Below are positions 33,401-46,370 of a DNA stretch of 64,000 nucleotides, piece by piece. Every line of letters starts with the position of its first letter. The first letter of the stretch is position 1. Source of the DNA: Aphelenchoides besseyi (taxonomy: Eukaryota; Nematoda; Chromadorea; Rhabditida; Aphelenchoididae); assembly GCA_024699855.1 (NCBI GenBank), contig JAMPIQ010000002.1, positions 16,988,001 to 17,052,000 of the forward strand. Direction: 5' to 3'. The notes beneath the pieces are model-generated. The model searched no databases. It saw nothing but the letters and a program-made list of their open reading frames with translations, and was not told the origin of the DNA. The translations under genes were made by a program, and so were the position numbers.

Positions 33401-34362
33401 TCTTCAGCAGATTTGTAAGCCTCTTGCCAAAGTTCCATTTGAATTGCGGTGTTCAATTGACATAAACGAGTATCTTGCATCAAAGTCAACGACTCCTGAC
33501 TATTCAATTTGATACGAAAATCGACGTGACGAAATTCCCTACAAATGCAAACGATTGAAATCGCAAAAGTGTAACCTACGTTGGATTCTGACTCTTTTGA
33601 ATTTGAGCCAAATGCAAACGTAGAAGTTCGCAAAGTTTACGAAACTCATTACGACGCTGATAACGAGCACAAAACGAAAAGGATTGCCGAGCAACTTGAT
33701 GGTAAATTTCTTCCACCAGAGCGTTGTTGCGAAGCATATCCAAACAGTTGCGATAGGAATCCCAAAGGAAACGCAGCCACGGACTCAAAACCGTTCGATC
33801 CATTCGATCCTGATGAGCGGCTCCGGAGACCGTTTGTAGGAGTCTAAGAATAAAGAGAGTTGATGCGCTGAAGTTGAATCTATTCTTACTTTTCTGGTGC
33901 ATCGGCAACATCCAAGTCGTCGATCTCATCCACCGATTCGATCGATTTCTTTTGCGCTTCAGCGGTCTTTTCCTCAGCTAACGTGAGAAAACGTTCGACC
34001 ACCGTTTTCAGCGAAGTAACTGAGACCTGAACATCACAAATGAGATTTCAGAAAACCGAGAAAACGAACTTGTTGAGTGAAAAGCCGATACTGAAACAGT
34101 CCATCCTTAGCCAGTGCAGTGTTGCGAAGATTCACGCACAACTCCACATGTTTCATCATGATCTGCTCGTACGTATCCGACCATTGACGAGCTCGACGAT
34201 CCTACAAACATGACGAGTGAAATGCAAATAGAAGCTGTTGGGTACCTTGATAACATCGTAAAGGGCATTTAACGCGTCAGCTTCTTTCCCAACCGAAATG
34301 AAATCGTTGGCGCGTTGCAATGCGGCGTCCGGCCGTTGAACCGAAGCATAACGATTGTTCAT
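30500..34362 (-). CDS. eif-3.A: Eukaryotic translation initiation factor 3 subunit A
   Basis: This is the large scaffold subunit of eIF3, which binds the 40S subunit during initiation in the cytoplasm. The start at 34362 gives [20 protein letters not shown], followed by [16 protein letters not shown], the typical eIF3a N-terminus. About 15 exons follow: the PCI region (33.9-32.4 kb), including [12 protein letters not shown], then a long charged coiled coil rich in Glu, Arg and Lys ([17 protein letters not shown] and similar). The C-terminal tail is rich in Pro, Thr and Asn and ends [12 protein letters not shown]. Introns are mostly about 40-60 bases; the one at 31367-31631 is 265 bases and carries a tRNA-like piece. 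It is divergent from the NMD3 gene. Confidence 0.92.
31500..31560 (-). other. tRNA-like fragment inside an eIF3a intron
   Basis: On the minus strand, GCACTGTGGTCGAGTGGTTA, then GTCGGTCGGCATTGGGCTGT, looks like the acceptor and D-arm of a Ser-type tRNA with an A box. No B-box GGTTCGA follows, so it is not a functional tRNA; a SINE head or tRNA relic is likely. The host intron is about five times longer than its neighbours. Confidence 0.4.
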
Positions 34363-35001
34363 CGTGACTCGAAAAGACAAGAGTGTTATTCGCAACTATT
34401 AATAAATAGACGACTTTAACAGCTGAAAGTTTGCGATGAAATTGGAGATAAAGTTCACGCAAAAGAAGCTTCGAAAGTTGGAATGATGATCGAAAACAAG
34501 CGCCCAAATTCGGCCAACGCGACTTCAGCCTATTGAGAGCCGTGTGTCGTTGGCTCGTCGGCTTCCATCGATTTTCGTTACGTGAACCGAGTTTGCGGGT
34601 CCAACAGCTGAGCACGTGCGTGTGGAGCGAAAAACTCAAAAGTTATTTTTGTTTACACGTTTGATGGAATGTTGATGAGTATTGTCCACCCATTTGGTCA
34701 CTAGAAGCCTTCATCCTCATGGCTTCTCGTTTGTTTCTTCGATTTCTCAACCGTCAATTTCTCAATCAATCTGATGAAATTCGACGGTAAACTCGAAAAA
34801 CGAGAGTTTAGATCGAAGCTCACACTTTATTTCCACTTTTTGGCTTGTAGTCCAAGGAGCCGAAATGACGAGGGTGACCATCTGCTCCCCGACTTTGGTG
34901 TCTTCTTTTCGGTCGTCGTCTGCGCGTTTGTTTCGCGAAAGCAAAGCGACTTTTCTCCAAGCAAATTTCGATTTGATTTCTAGTGCTCGTAGCCAATCAA
35001 A
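34363..35001. promoter_or_regulatory. Shared upstream region of eIF3a and NMD3
   Basis: The 640 bases between two divergent start codons must hold both promoters. I see no clear TATA box. Frames on both strands here (34277-34639, 34762-35211) are not credible genes. Confidence 0.45.
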
Positions 35002-36616
35002 ATGGAATCTGCATTGCCGATGGAAACCGGCGGTGAGGTCGGAACGGTGGCGTGTTGTGAATGCGGAACTTCGATTCAACCCAACTCCGCCAACATGTGC
35101 GTTCCATGCCTTCGGTCCAAAGTTGACATAACCGAAGGAATTCAGAAGCAGTGTAGGTGGCTTTTCTTCGCATTTATATATTATAACTCCAGCGAATCTA
35201 CAACACTGCAAATTCTGCGATCGCTATCTGGTCCCACCGAACGGTTGGCTGTTTGCGGCGTTGGAGTCGAAAGAATTGTTGTCGTTGTGTTTGAAGCGTT
35301 TGAAACCGCAGTTGACGAACGTTCGGCTCGTCGACGCGGCGTTCATTTGGACGGAACCGCATTCGAAGCGCGTGAAAGTGAAACTCACGGTTCAAAAGGA
35401 GGTATTCACGAATGCCGTCTTGCAACAAACGTTCGTTGTCGAATTCGTGATCTGCGGACAGGTGAGTCAGCGAGCGATCTCGCCGTCGCTTCTTTCATCT
35501 AATTAGCTGTCATTCGGGCGTGCGGATTCCGGTTGTCACTAACGGCTGAACACAACCGGATGATTAGCAGTCAACAAATTACTCAACGGTCAATTTTAGG
35601 TCTGCGAAGAATGTCATCGCGTTCAGTGAGTTTGTTTTCGTATTAATGGTCTGAGAAGATTAGCTGTAAACATACTCTTTCATCGTACAAGCATCTTAGA
35701 CGAATAGAAGTTTTTAGTTGAGAGCTCTTATTTGCTTCTTTCAGAGCCAAAGATTATTGGCGAGCGTGTGTTCAGGTGCGTCAGAAGTGCGAGTTCAAGA
35801 AGACACTTTTCACTTTGGAACAAACACTTCTTAAGCACGATGCTCTTCAACAGGTATTCTTTTGGGTTTTTACATTTCGACTCTTTTGTTTTTCAGTGCA
35901 CTTCCGTGAAACCGGTACCCACGGGAATGGACTTCTTCTTCGCGAAACAACAAGATGCCCGGAAATTGTTGGAGTTTATCAACACGATTTTGCCATGCAA
36001 ATATCACTATTCGCAACAATTGATTTCGCAGGACATTCGAAATAACACATTCGATTACAAACACACCTATTGTATTGACGTGTGTCCCATCACCAAAGAC
36101 TCGTTGATTTGTTTACCGAAACGTTTGGCCCAATCATACGGAAATTTGGGACAAATGGTCGTCTGTTTGCGCGTCTCATCCGTGATTCAACTCATTAATC
36201 CGCAAACATTGCAAATGGTTGAATTGAATGGGTATGTCGGCGGTTGCTAACAACATTTAACTGTTTTTTCCAGACTCACTTACTTCAAAGATCCGTTCGA
36301 GATTCTACTCGATCCGAAAGCCTTGGTCGAGTTCTATGTGATTGAAGAAGAATCGATCGACAACTACCAACATCCAAATGGTCATGGACATATTTCGACT
36401 AAACATCATCTTTCGCATTTGTTCGTTTGTCGCGCTTCAGAAGTCGGAGTTCCCGATGCGACAATCTACAGCGCCAAAACTCATTTAGGAAACTTTGTGA
36501 CTGTCGGAGACACGGTATTTGGCTACGATTTGGTCAATTGCAACGTCAACTCGGATATTTGGGATCAACTGAGTGATGACGAAAAACCGGACGTTATTTT
36601 GGTTCGTAAGAACTGA
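35002..36616 (+). CDS. nmd-3: 60S ribosomal export protein NMD3
   Basis: NMD3 is the adaptor that links the pre-60S subunit to the CRM1 exportin. The start gives MESALPMETGGEVGTVACCE, with the zinc-binding CCECG and CVPCL pairs, then CKFC and CEECHR. Blocks such as NGWLFAALESKELLSLCLK and VQVRQKCEFKKTLFTLEQ are family typical. Five exons are joined by short introns, ending WDQLSDDEKPDVILVRKN. The frame stops right after the point where other NMD3 proteins continue for about 100 residues carrying the nuclear export and localisation signals, so the C-terminus is missing. A GTAAGA in the last codons could be a splice donor, but an AATAAA follows at 36664-36669 and no further exon was found. Confidence 0.88.
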
Positions 36617-36663
36617 GATCGTTCGTTGCCAAGAAAATGTGTTTGGTTGTTGATTTTTAATTG

Positions 36664-36669
36664 AATAAA
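36664..36669 (+). terminator. Polyadenylation signal of the NMD3 gene
   Basis: AATAAA lies 48 bases after the NMD3 stop codon. Confidence 0.6.
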
Positions 36670-36790
36670 AGAATATTTGTGATGATTGTTGGAAATGTAA
36701 CTGGTAAAGCTTCCAGTTCATATGTCTCTTCTGAGTTTTTGCTTTCAATACTCATCGTATACTTTAGATTGTCGGGTAAGCGTATGATGT

Positions 36791-36830
36791 TGCCGTTTGG
36801 CCAGCTGAGCGGTTAAGCGTGGAAATGTTC
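36791..36830 (+). other. tRNA-like A-box fragment
   Basis: GCCGTTTGGCCAGCTGAGCG, then GTTAAGCG, has the form of a class II tRNA D-arm with A box and is followed after a few bases by TGTTCGAAG, a weak B-box-like word. It is too short to be a tRNA. It ends just before the start codon of the kinase gene. Confidence 0.3.
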
Positions 36831-36837
36831 GAAGGAC

Positions 36838-39800
36838 ATGGCGCAGGAACACAAAACAAACGAAACAGCGGAATTGGTCTTTCAGGTTACTCAGATTTCT
36901 GTTTTGACGTTGTTCGTGATTTTTGTTCCATATAAAAACTTTTTTTGTTCTTTGAGTTTCTTTCGGTGTTGGGTTACGAATAACAAAGAGATTGTTGTAA
37001 CAAGTGAATGTGCTCTTCTCTCATCTATCAACCACTGAGCCCAATGATTTAGGCCATTCATTACAAGAATCCCGATCTTTTACGCGAATTGATTGTCGCT
37101 AATCCGGGAATCTTAAACGCCACTCGAACGCATGATGGTCGTTCGGCTCTTCATTATGCCGCAATTCACGGTTCAACTGATTGCATTGGCGTTCTTTTGG
37201 ATGGAACGGAAATCGATGTCGATGCTGTAGCCGGAATCACCGACTCGCTGAAGACATCGCTCTTGTTGGCCGCCGATTTGGGACATTTGACTGCGTGTAG
37301 ACGTCTGGTTGAAGCGGGAGCTGATTTGTTTTATTGCGATGCAAACGGCTATTCGGCTCTCCAGTTGGCTCAAATACGCAATCACGGGCGAATCGCTGAA
37401 TATCTTTTTGAGTGCATTGGTGAGATCAATCGACTGGTGTTTGCTATCGAATTTTGCAGATTCAATTCGTCGTGAATCTCAAAAGCTACGACAAGAGCTC
37501 TGTGCTGCTTGTACGACCAATAATTACGGACAAGTGATGACTACATTGTCAAAATGCACAACTCAAAATCGACGCGAAATTTTGGGCGCTGGAAAAACAG
37601 ACGAAGACGGCAAATCAGCTCTTTATCTGTAAATCATTGGTTACTTTTTGTTTTTGAGACCTAGAGTTTAGAGCTTGTGAACATGGTTACTCCGAGATTG
37701 TGCGAGCATTATTGACCGTAAAAGATCACTCGACAATGGATACCCAAAGTGGTAATACGGTTCTTCACGCGGCTTGTAAATCCAACAATTTTGCGACTAT
37801 TCAGTTGGTATTTGAGGTGAGAACGGTTTGTTCGAGTGTTAAGTAATTGAGTTTCTAGGCCTTTCCTGAGCAAGTAGACGTGATCAATGACGAGAAATCG
37901 CTTCCCTTGCATTTGGCTTGTGAAGTCGGCAATTTGGAGGCGGTGCGATTGTAAGTTCAATGGTCTTGTACTTCTGTTCACTCTTTTGCAGATTAATGTC
38001 CCACAAGTACGCTGATGGACTTAAGAACGTCTTTGAGAAAACGATTAACGGTCCGTCTTACGAGTTCGGTTTCGATTTGAATGCCGCAAATCACGAGTGT
38101 AGAACTTGTTTGCATTTGGCTGTAGAGAATGGTCACTTGGAAGTCGTTAAATTTATGCTCAAAGTGAATCTAGCCATTTGAATCTATCTGACGATTATTT
38201 TCAGTTTCGAATTCAACTTTTTTCTTTGGATCAAAACGATCAATTGATTCCGACCGAAATCGGCAGCCCACTGCTGTTGGACACATATGCGATCAACGGT
38301 AGAACTCCGCTAATGACGGCGGTGTGTAACATTCAAACTGAAATCGTTGAGTGAGTTGTCAAGATTATTGGGGAAAAGTCGAAAGTTTTCAGGTTACTTT
38401 TGGACTCTGGAGCGGACGTGAACTTGCCGTTGGCAATAACCGATTTGGAAGTGGCATGTTTAACAACCGAAGAAGTGCGATGCGTTGGGTCAGGAGCACT
38501 TATTGAAGCTGCATTAGCTAATCATTTGGATTTGCTTCAACTTCTCTTTTTCCATGGTGCTGTGGATTACGATAATCAAGCACTGAGGTGGGAACCAATA
38601 GACAAACGACCGGATAATAAGATTTCCAGAAAAATTGCCAAGACTGAAAACTTTCGTGTCATTAGCGCGTTTCTCGACCAGCTAACGTTCTCTGATTCCG
38701 AAAACCGAATCAACACTGCGAATCAATCGATCGACAGGTCGACTCCAATTTTGAGTGCTGTTGATCGACTCAAGAGTCTCGACTTGCTAAACAGTGCCAA
38801 ACCCACCCAACCATGTCGTTTGGATTGGCACAATGCGGGACTCCAATGGCTGAGTGTTGAATTGATGAGTTCCGCTGCTCATCGTCTCAATCCACGAGTT
38901 CGAAATATGAAGTGAGTATTCGAAAGAAAGATTATTATTCGGCTTTTAGAAACGTGCTAATGGCAATCACTCGTTTGGATTTGTCCGACAATCAGTTGAC
39001 TCAACTGCCCGATGAGATCTTTCAACTAAGATCGTTAAAGAGTCTGAATTTAGACAGAAACAAATTGGACGAATTGGTTTTGCCACGTGGTGAATTCGGT
39101 TGTCCATTTCTCGAAACCTTCAATGCCGAAGACAATCAAATTATGGTGATTCCCGATACGGTAAGAAATGGAAAGTAGTGTTCTGTTAAAAAGCAGGGGG
39201 GCTTTGTGCGTAACAAATCTAACGGTCAGAGCATCAGCTAAGTAACGATTTTAGTTCTTCGATTGTACTCACTTTCCAAACTTGCGGACCGTAAACTTGT
39301 CCGGAAATCGACTGCGACGTTTGCCTGCAACGACGTGGCGATCACCGAAACTTCACGAACTGAACGTTTCACGCAACGAAATCACCGATATTTTGGCGCA
39401 CTACGCCGACGACTCGCGATCCAGACGTGATGCCCGAGTTCGTCACGGTCGTTCGAATGCGACCGATGGCGCAGTTCGACGAGCAATGGAAAGACGTGGA
39501 GGAGAACAACGAAACCCACCGGTTGCTGCACAAGAAGAAAAATCACAGGAAACACAAAGAAGACCGTCAGTTCCCGTTCTAAAGTCCGATGTCATACGGT
39601 TAGTTGTGGACTACCTAGGTATTTGACGACGGCTTTAGAGCTAATATTTGGCAAAACGAAATCAACATTGCACCTGTAGACGATGCAGAAGAACCAAGCG
39701 ATCCGTCGGTTCGAGCGTCGATTCGTGGTCTGGAAACAAACGGAACGAGCAATTCGATTAAAATCCTGAATCTTTCCGGTAAGTCCTGATTATGAGACCA

Positions 39801-42800
39801 AAGAGAATTCAAACTTAGGAAACAAACTTCGTACGCTACCTGATTGTTTGGCTTGTTATTGTCCGCGTTTGATCAAATTGGATCTGTCGAATAACGAAAT
39901 CAGTTCGCTAAGATCCGTGGAGTGTTTACCCCCCACATTGAAGCATTTGAATTTGATGCAAAATCGATTGAGCGCAATGTTCCGTCGTCCCGACACGTTG
40001 GCACTTCATTGCTACGCGCCATCATCAGAATCGGGATCTTCGAATGCCGGCGCTGCGGCGAGTACTTCAGTTAATCGACATTCACGTAAACAACACGACA
40101 TTTGGGACGTTTAATTTAGAGTGTTCATTTCAGGAAGTCGTTCGAAATCGGTGGCTAGAAACCAACAACGATCGTTGAGTATAATTCGAGCATCGAAGGA
40201 AATCGAAAACCACGATCTTTGTGCCCACAAAATGCACTGTCGGCTGGAGAACCTGAAAACGTTGAACTTGTCGCAGAATCAACTTCAAACTCTCGACCTG
40301 TTCATTCCGTTCGAAACTCGTCACGTTGATTCAATGCCCGACGCGGCAAATTGGAAAGAGATGCAAGTGAGTTGAGAGCCGAATTCGCAGTTCAACTGAT
40401 TGATTTCGCAGCTTCGATCACATTTGATTTTTCCCGTCTTAACAAACTTGGACGTGAGTCACAACGAACTCAAGTTGTTACCTTCGAACATATCGCTTTT
40501 GACTCAATTGGCGGTTTTGAACTTGAGCGAAAATCGTCAATTGGAAAAGTTGCCCGTGGAATTGGGATTGTTGGAGAAACTTTGGAGTGTTTCGGTTGGT
40601 GGTTGTTTGTTGAAAGATCCGTTGAAAGAGATTGTGGCTTCCGGCAACTTTAAGACCATGGACCTGCTTTCATTTTTGCGTAATGAACTGGACAAGTGAG
40701 TAAAGGTTTGGCTTTCTGCTCATCTTTTCTTTAGTTCGAAACCGTATCCAAAACTCAAGTTGATGTTTCTCGGTCGTACTGAAGTCGGTAAGACGGCGCT
40801 TTTGAATCAATTAAGAGCCGAGGGTCAAACATCGAAATCGGCGTTGAGTAACAACGAGAGTTGGGCTGCTCGAATTGGTCATTCGCCTTCTCGTTCGGCC
40901 TCTAAATCTTCGTTCTCAACGAAGGAACGTCGTGCGCTGGTCGATGTTGCCGAATGGATTTACGAGCCACCGAAGAGTTCGAAAACAATGAAATCTGAAG
41001 GTTCGGTTACGTTCAGAACTTGGGACTTCGATCGTCTACAAGTAAGATAAAGCAATATATTGGAACTCAATGAGGTTTTGTTGCAGAAAGATTTCCAACA
41101 AATTCCGCAGTATTTCATGACACGACGATCGATCTGTTTGGTTGTTTGGAAAGTGACTGACGGTGAGATTGCGATCAACGAGATTCACGAGTGGCTGTTA
41201 GCCATTCACGCCCGAGCTCCCAACACTACGGTCATTATCGTTGGCAGCCATTTGGATTGTGTTGAAGAGAACATAAAACGATTTCCGGATAACTATCTTG
41301 AAAACCTGGAGCAGATAATTCAACGTGAGTTTTTTGAGCAAACTTCAAGACCGATCTTTTCTCTCAATGATCAAATATCGAATCTAAGATTACCGTTAAG
41401 CTCGTTAAACTCTTGATTTCAGAGCGTTTTGTCAACATCGCCGATTCGGACAAGAAAGGACTACCGAAGGTTGTTGCTTCAACTTTTGTTTCCGTTAAGA
41501 CCCGATTCAATATCCAACACCTATGTCAACTGATTTACTACGCAGCTCAACAAGTCAAAACACCGGCAAGAAGAACCAAATTACTACAAGAGAAAGTGCC
41601 GTCGTCGTTTTTGCGTCTGGAAAAAGTAGGTACTTAATATTCGAGCTCTAAATTGGTCACTTCAGCTTGTGGTCAAATTGACTGACGATTTTCGAATCCG
41701 AAATGAAGAACCGGTCATTCGAATGGACGCATTGTGGTCACGACTAAACAACGAATTTCAACTGAGCCAACGAGCTGTCACAAACTCGAAAGACAACTCA
41801 ACAACCGAATCAAATGGGAAGAAAGCCGAAAACCGATTGTTTCGAAATCGACTTCAGTTTCGACAGGCGTGCCAGTTTTTGCACGAGAACGGAGCCATCG
41901 TGACATTCGACGACACTCAACTGAGAGATTTCTGTTTCATTGATCCGCCGTGGTTGTACACCGTTCTTCGCACGATCCTTTCACAACCCCAACGTTCGAC
42001 CACGTCGTTGGTGTCAACGGCCGCCAACTCGGGAACCACGTTGATTTCAACAACCGATCTGTTTGTTCAACTGAAGGCAAATTTGGGTGAATAGTCGAAA
42101 GTGTATGTTAAAACTGATCTATTTTCTTTTCAGCTCAACGGCGGATCAAATTCTCGTTGAAGCACAGTCAACTGCGTGAGTGTTTGTTGTCGCTTTTAGC
42201 AAAATTTGAAATCGCCCTTCCATCTTTCACACGCACGTTACTCATCTCCCCACTGCTACCCGATGAGTACCTACTTCGAGCAGATTATCCGGGAGCCAAA
42301 ATTCGATGTAGATCAAAAATCGACAAATTTCGATGTCGACAACAACCATCGATGTATCAGAGTTTTACGACCTCGTCGATCACAGACTCCGAACCGGCGA
42401 TGAGCTCGTCGCGCTATTCGACTGCTCGTTCCGCCCACAATCGATTGGGACGCTCGTTAGGTTTTCGTTCTCATCAGTTCGCTTCGGCTACGCAGTCGAA
42501 TGGCGAAACTGATGGGTTGACCGTCGACTCGAAAGAAAAAGTGGAAGTTCGTATTGAGTACAAGGTGAATGATCAATGAAATTATCCAACTGATTTCTTT
42601 CAGGATGTCTATCGACGGATCTATTTGATGCAGTATGTGCCGGTGGGTTTTTGGCCACGATTGACAGCGCGAATTCTCAACGATGAAAAGTTGTGCAACA
42701 CCATCGCCGAACTGTTTGTTTTGGGTGAAGACGAAGAAGAAATGGGATTCAAGTCTCGGTAATTAGTATCTTCAATCTATTCACTACTTTGATTTTTCAG

Positions 42801-45800
42801 GCTTTCAAATGATTGTGCTTTGTTTTGCGAAGTGAACGACGCGTTGAACGGTGAGACTTCTGATGACCGGAAAGGTGGTTTTGATTTTCTGTTATGGCAA
42901 ACGGGAATAGAAGTTCGACTGTTCGGTGAATACATTTGTTCGCTGAAACAATTTTTGCCGTTGGCCAACGTTCGAGACACTAACTATTCGATGGCCGATT
43001 TGCATCGCCGCTCTGACGATTTGCAATGGCGACGGTTGAGCATCGCAAACGAGTTCGTTGTCGAGCTGCTGATTCCGTTGATGGACATGAATTTGACTTG
43101 GAAAGGAATGGACTATCGAGTACGAACGTGTGAGAAACAAGCGACTCGATTTCTGGCTTCATTGGTCGGCATTGTTGACGATCTTCTGGAGGATTGGTTT
43201 CCGGCGTTGGGAACTCGTTTCGTTCACACGTCCGATGGTCAATTGCTTGTGGATCGTCTGATCACTTGTAATCAGTGTGCTCAAATGCAGCAACAAGAAG
43301 AAAAACAGTGGAGGCGGTAAGCTTTGAACTCGAAATAATCAACGACTTTCTTTAGTGAACGGAAAACCTCCGATCCAACTCGAAAGACTGCCGTCTACTT
43401 GTTTAGCGTTGAGGAGTGTATTTTGGAGGTTCATGATCAGCAGAACCAGCGATCAAAACTGCGAAACGAGTGTCCGATTCACGGACAGCAAGATGTTGCT
43501 AAATTGGCTCCCGACATTGTTTTCTCCGATCTGGCCGTTGATTTCGTTTACGAACCACACAACGTCAAAAAAGGCAAACTCATTGGGTCTGGGGCGTTCG
43601 GTTGCGTTTACTCGGGATATGCTCGATCAAGAGTAAGCATCTTTCTTTCTGTATCACATTGATTTCGCGTTTAGCTGGACGTTTTTGATGAAGTCGCGTT
43701 GAAAGTTTTGCAACAAAATGGAAACACTCAGTTTGAACGACCGATGCTCGTGGACACTTCCGATCGATTGGAAACGATAGCTCGTTCCTATTGCGTTGCT
43801 CGACAGGAACTAAATCTGCTGGGCGATCTTGAACATACGAATATAACGCTTTTGATTGGATTTTCACGACCACCAATCACTTTGTTAATGGAATTGGCTC
43901 CGCATGGCGCGTTGGATCAAATGCTATCGCGATACAAGAGAAGTGAATTGCGATTGCAATGGTCGACTTTGCAGCAAACTTGTGGACAAGTGAGTTTTTG
44001 TCATTTCAACGATTAGACGGTAGTTTTCAGGTTTCAAAAGCTCTGGAGTTTTTACATTCGCATCATATCATTTATCGAGACTTGAAGGCCGAAAACGTTT
44101 TGGTTTGGAAGTTTCCGTTACCCCACGGCAAATCGACGAATTCGGCAGTTCAAGTTAAATTGGGAGACTATGGCATTTCTCGTTTCTCTTATCCGTCGGA
44201 TGTTTGCAAAGGCTATGGTGGTACCGAAGGTTTCATGGCGCCCGAGATTTTGCGCTACAACGGCGAGTTCGAATACACAGAAAAGGTCGATTGCTACTCG
44301 TTTGGGATCTTCATTTATGAGCTGATCAGTTTGAGACATCCGTTTGACAATCAGGACCAAATGAAAGATTGCATTTTTGAAGGACAACGACCGTTGGTTT
44401 CTGAAAAGGTTAGTGAAAAATACGTGTTAAGTGAACAGTATGATTATCAATGCATTATCTTGAAGAGTCACATAATGATTGTGATTGCAATCTTTAGGAC
44501 ATCTTGTGTCCAACAAACGTTCTCGATCTTATGGTCGCTTGTTGGTCGGAAAACGCTGCAAATCGTCCGTCTTCTAGCGAACTGGTTACGATAACTTCGG
44601 CGCCAGAATTCACAAATTTGAGCGATGTAGCGGTTTTAAGCGGTGGTGAGATGTCGCAAGTTGCCGCCGTGATTGTTGGAAATAATGATGAGTTGAGTAG
44701 TCAGTTATCGCCCCAGTGTTGGTTGTCGAGAGCCGATGGAACCTTCACAGTTTTGAATTTCAATCAATTTGGTTTTATTGATGCGGAAACCGTTGGACCG
44801 TTAAAGACAAGTCAGTGGACGGCGATTGCGGAGGTTGGAGGGCATCTGTGGTTGGGAAATGCAATTGGCGAGATTTCTGTTTTCTGCGTTTCATCGAACC
44901 AGGAACGAGCGTCTTTCCACGTCGAGACTTTAGATACGGGCCTTCAAACGTAAGATTGAGATCCCATCTCACAATATAAAGTGTTTTAGTTCCGATTTAC
45001 CAATAAATTCATCGCCCTATGAGTCTCGAACCATAAGATCAATCGGTTGGTTTGCGGAGCGATCGGTTCTTCTGATCACGTTGCCTCACGCCGTTTTATT
45101 GTGCTCACGACCACAAGGCGGCATTCTACCTCAATGGTTAGCTACGGTACGTTCCGAAGAGTTCGTCAACGCTTCAACTCTTCTCCATTCGGCTTCTGAT
45201 TACCAATTGTGGACAGCACATGACGAAGCTCGAGTAGTGATGCATCATTTGGCCGGTTCCACTCATCGACTTCTCTACTCGGCTTCGGCATCGCATTCCA
45301 ATCGACCAGAAGATGGAAAGCGAGTTAAATTCTTAGTTCCGAGTCGTCAGTCTTATGGTCACGCGTGGTCTTCATTGGAGAACGGTTGGCAAAAAATCAA
45401 TGATTAGGTAGCCATACCTTGTTTTTAGATGGTCGAGTTTTTATGTGGGAAAATGGAGTAATTAGAAGAACTTTGGATTGTTCGAAGATCCTTCCTGTCA
45501 GCGAGAGTCTCTCATCAATGACGATCTTCGACGAAGAAGAAAATGAAGTGAACGGAAAAGAAGCGACAATCGACGAAGAGAATATTCGTTTGCGGTCGGG
45601 AATCGGTGGTAAACGAAGTAGAATTACGGCCCTGGCGGTCTATCAAACAAATTTGTGTGTTGAGCAATTGGTTGTTGGCACATCTTTGGGCGTCATAATC
45701 ATTTTGGAATGTAAAACCGTGAGTCATATCGTAATCATAGTTCATTGTCTGGTTCTTCAGTTATCGCCGTTGACTTCATTTCGAACTTATACATCGGCAG

Positions 45801-46061
45801 TCGAAACAATTTTGTGCGCCAACTCCCAGAAACCCAGTGGTCGACAGTCGAAAACGAACGATGAGCCGGGATTTGCTGCTGACTCCTATTTCGTGACTAT
45901 TGGACGAAGATATCGGTGGGATAAAAAGTTTGAGGTTAACTGGGTTGTTTTGTTTCAGAAATTTGATTAAACGATTGGCGTTGAACGTTTGCGATTCGAC
46001 CGAACAACCGGAGGACGCGAACTTTGCGGTTGTTTGGCAGGGCGATCAATGGAGAACCTAG
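36838..46061 (+). CDS. lrk-1: Leucine-rich repeat kinase (LRRK/Roco family)
   Basis: A large signalling kinase of roughly 2,400-2,500 residues over dozens of exons. The likely start is the 48-base exon 36838-36885 (MAQEHKTNETAELVFQ), joined in phase 0 to 37053. Order of parts: ankyrin repeats (37.05-38.4 kb; DGRSALHYAAIHGSTD, NGRTPLMTAV), leucine-rich repeats (38.9-40.7 kb; ITRLDLSDNQLTQLPDEI), ROC GTPase (40.75-41.5 kb; P-loop GRTEVGKT, VGSHLD), COR (41.5-43.3 kb), protein kinase (43.55-44.6 kb; GSGAFGCVYSG, EVALKVL, IYRDLKAENVL, the LRRK-type DYG, FMAPEI), then a beta-propeller-like tail ending at 46061. The ankyrin start and overall order suit the LRRK1/lrk-1 type. The ROC switch region reads WDFDRLQ, lacking the usual DxxG glycine. 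Confidence 0.92.
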
Positions 46062-46370
46062 ACGAGTGTGATCAACGGGTCATTTCAGTTCACTAGTCAT
46101 TCCTTTGTTAGCTTTCACTTTGCAGCTTTTGCGCAGCTTCGGGTTTTTGTCGCATTTGCATAATTTCACTAGTTAGCCGTGTATATCCTCTTTCGATCTC
46201 TTTTCTCGATTGCATTTGAATCAACGTGTTTTGGCAATAAACTATGACAAACTTATGGATTTGATGACTGTCTCGGAATCGTTTGATCAAATTTATGAAG
46301 ATAGAACGTTTGTTTAGTCGGACGCCAAATGATACACGGCTTTTGCATTTGAATTGTAAACAAATGGCTC

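Noticed and set aside
34277..35211. Frames of 120-150 codons between eIF3a and NMD3
   Set aside because: They overlap the two real start regions on the wrong strand and carry no motifs.
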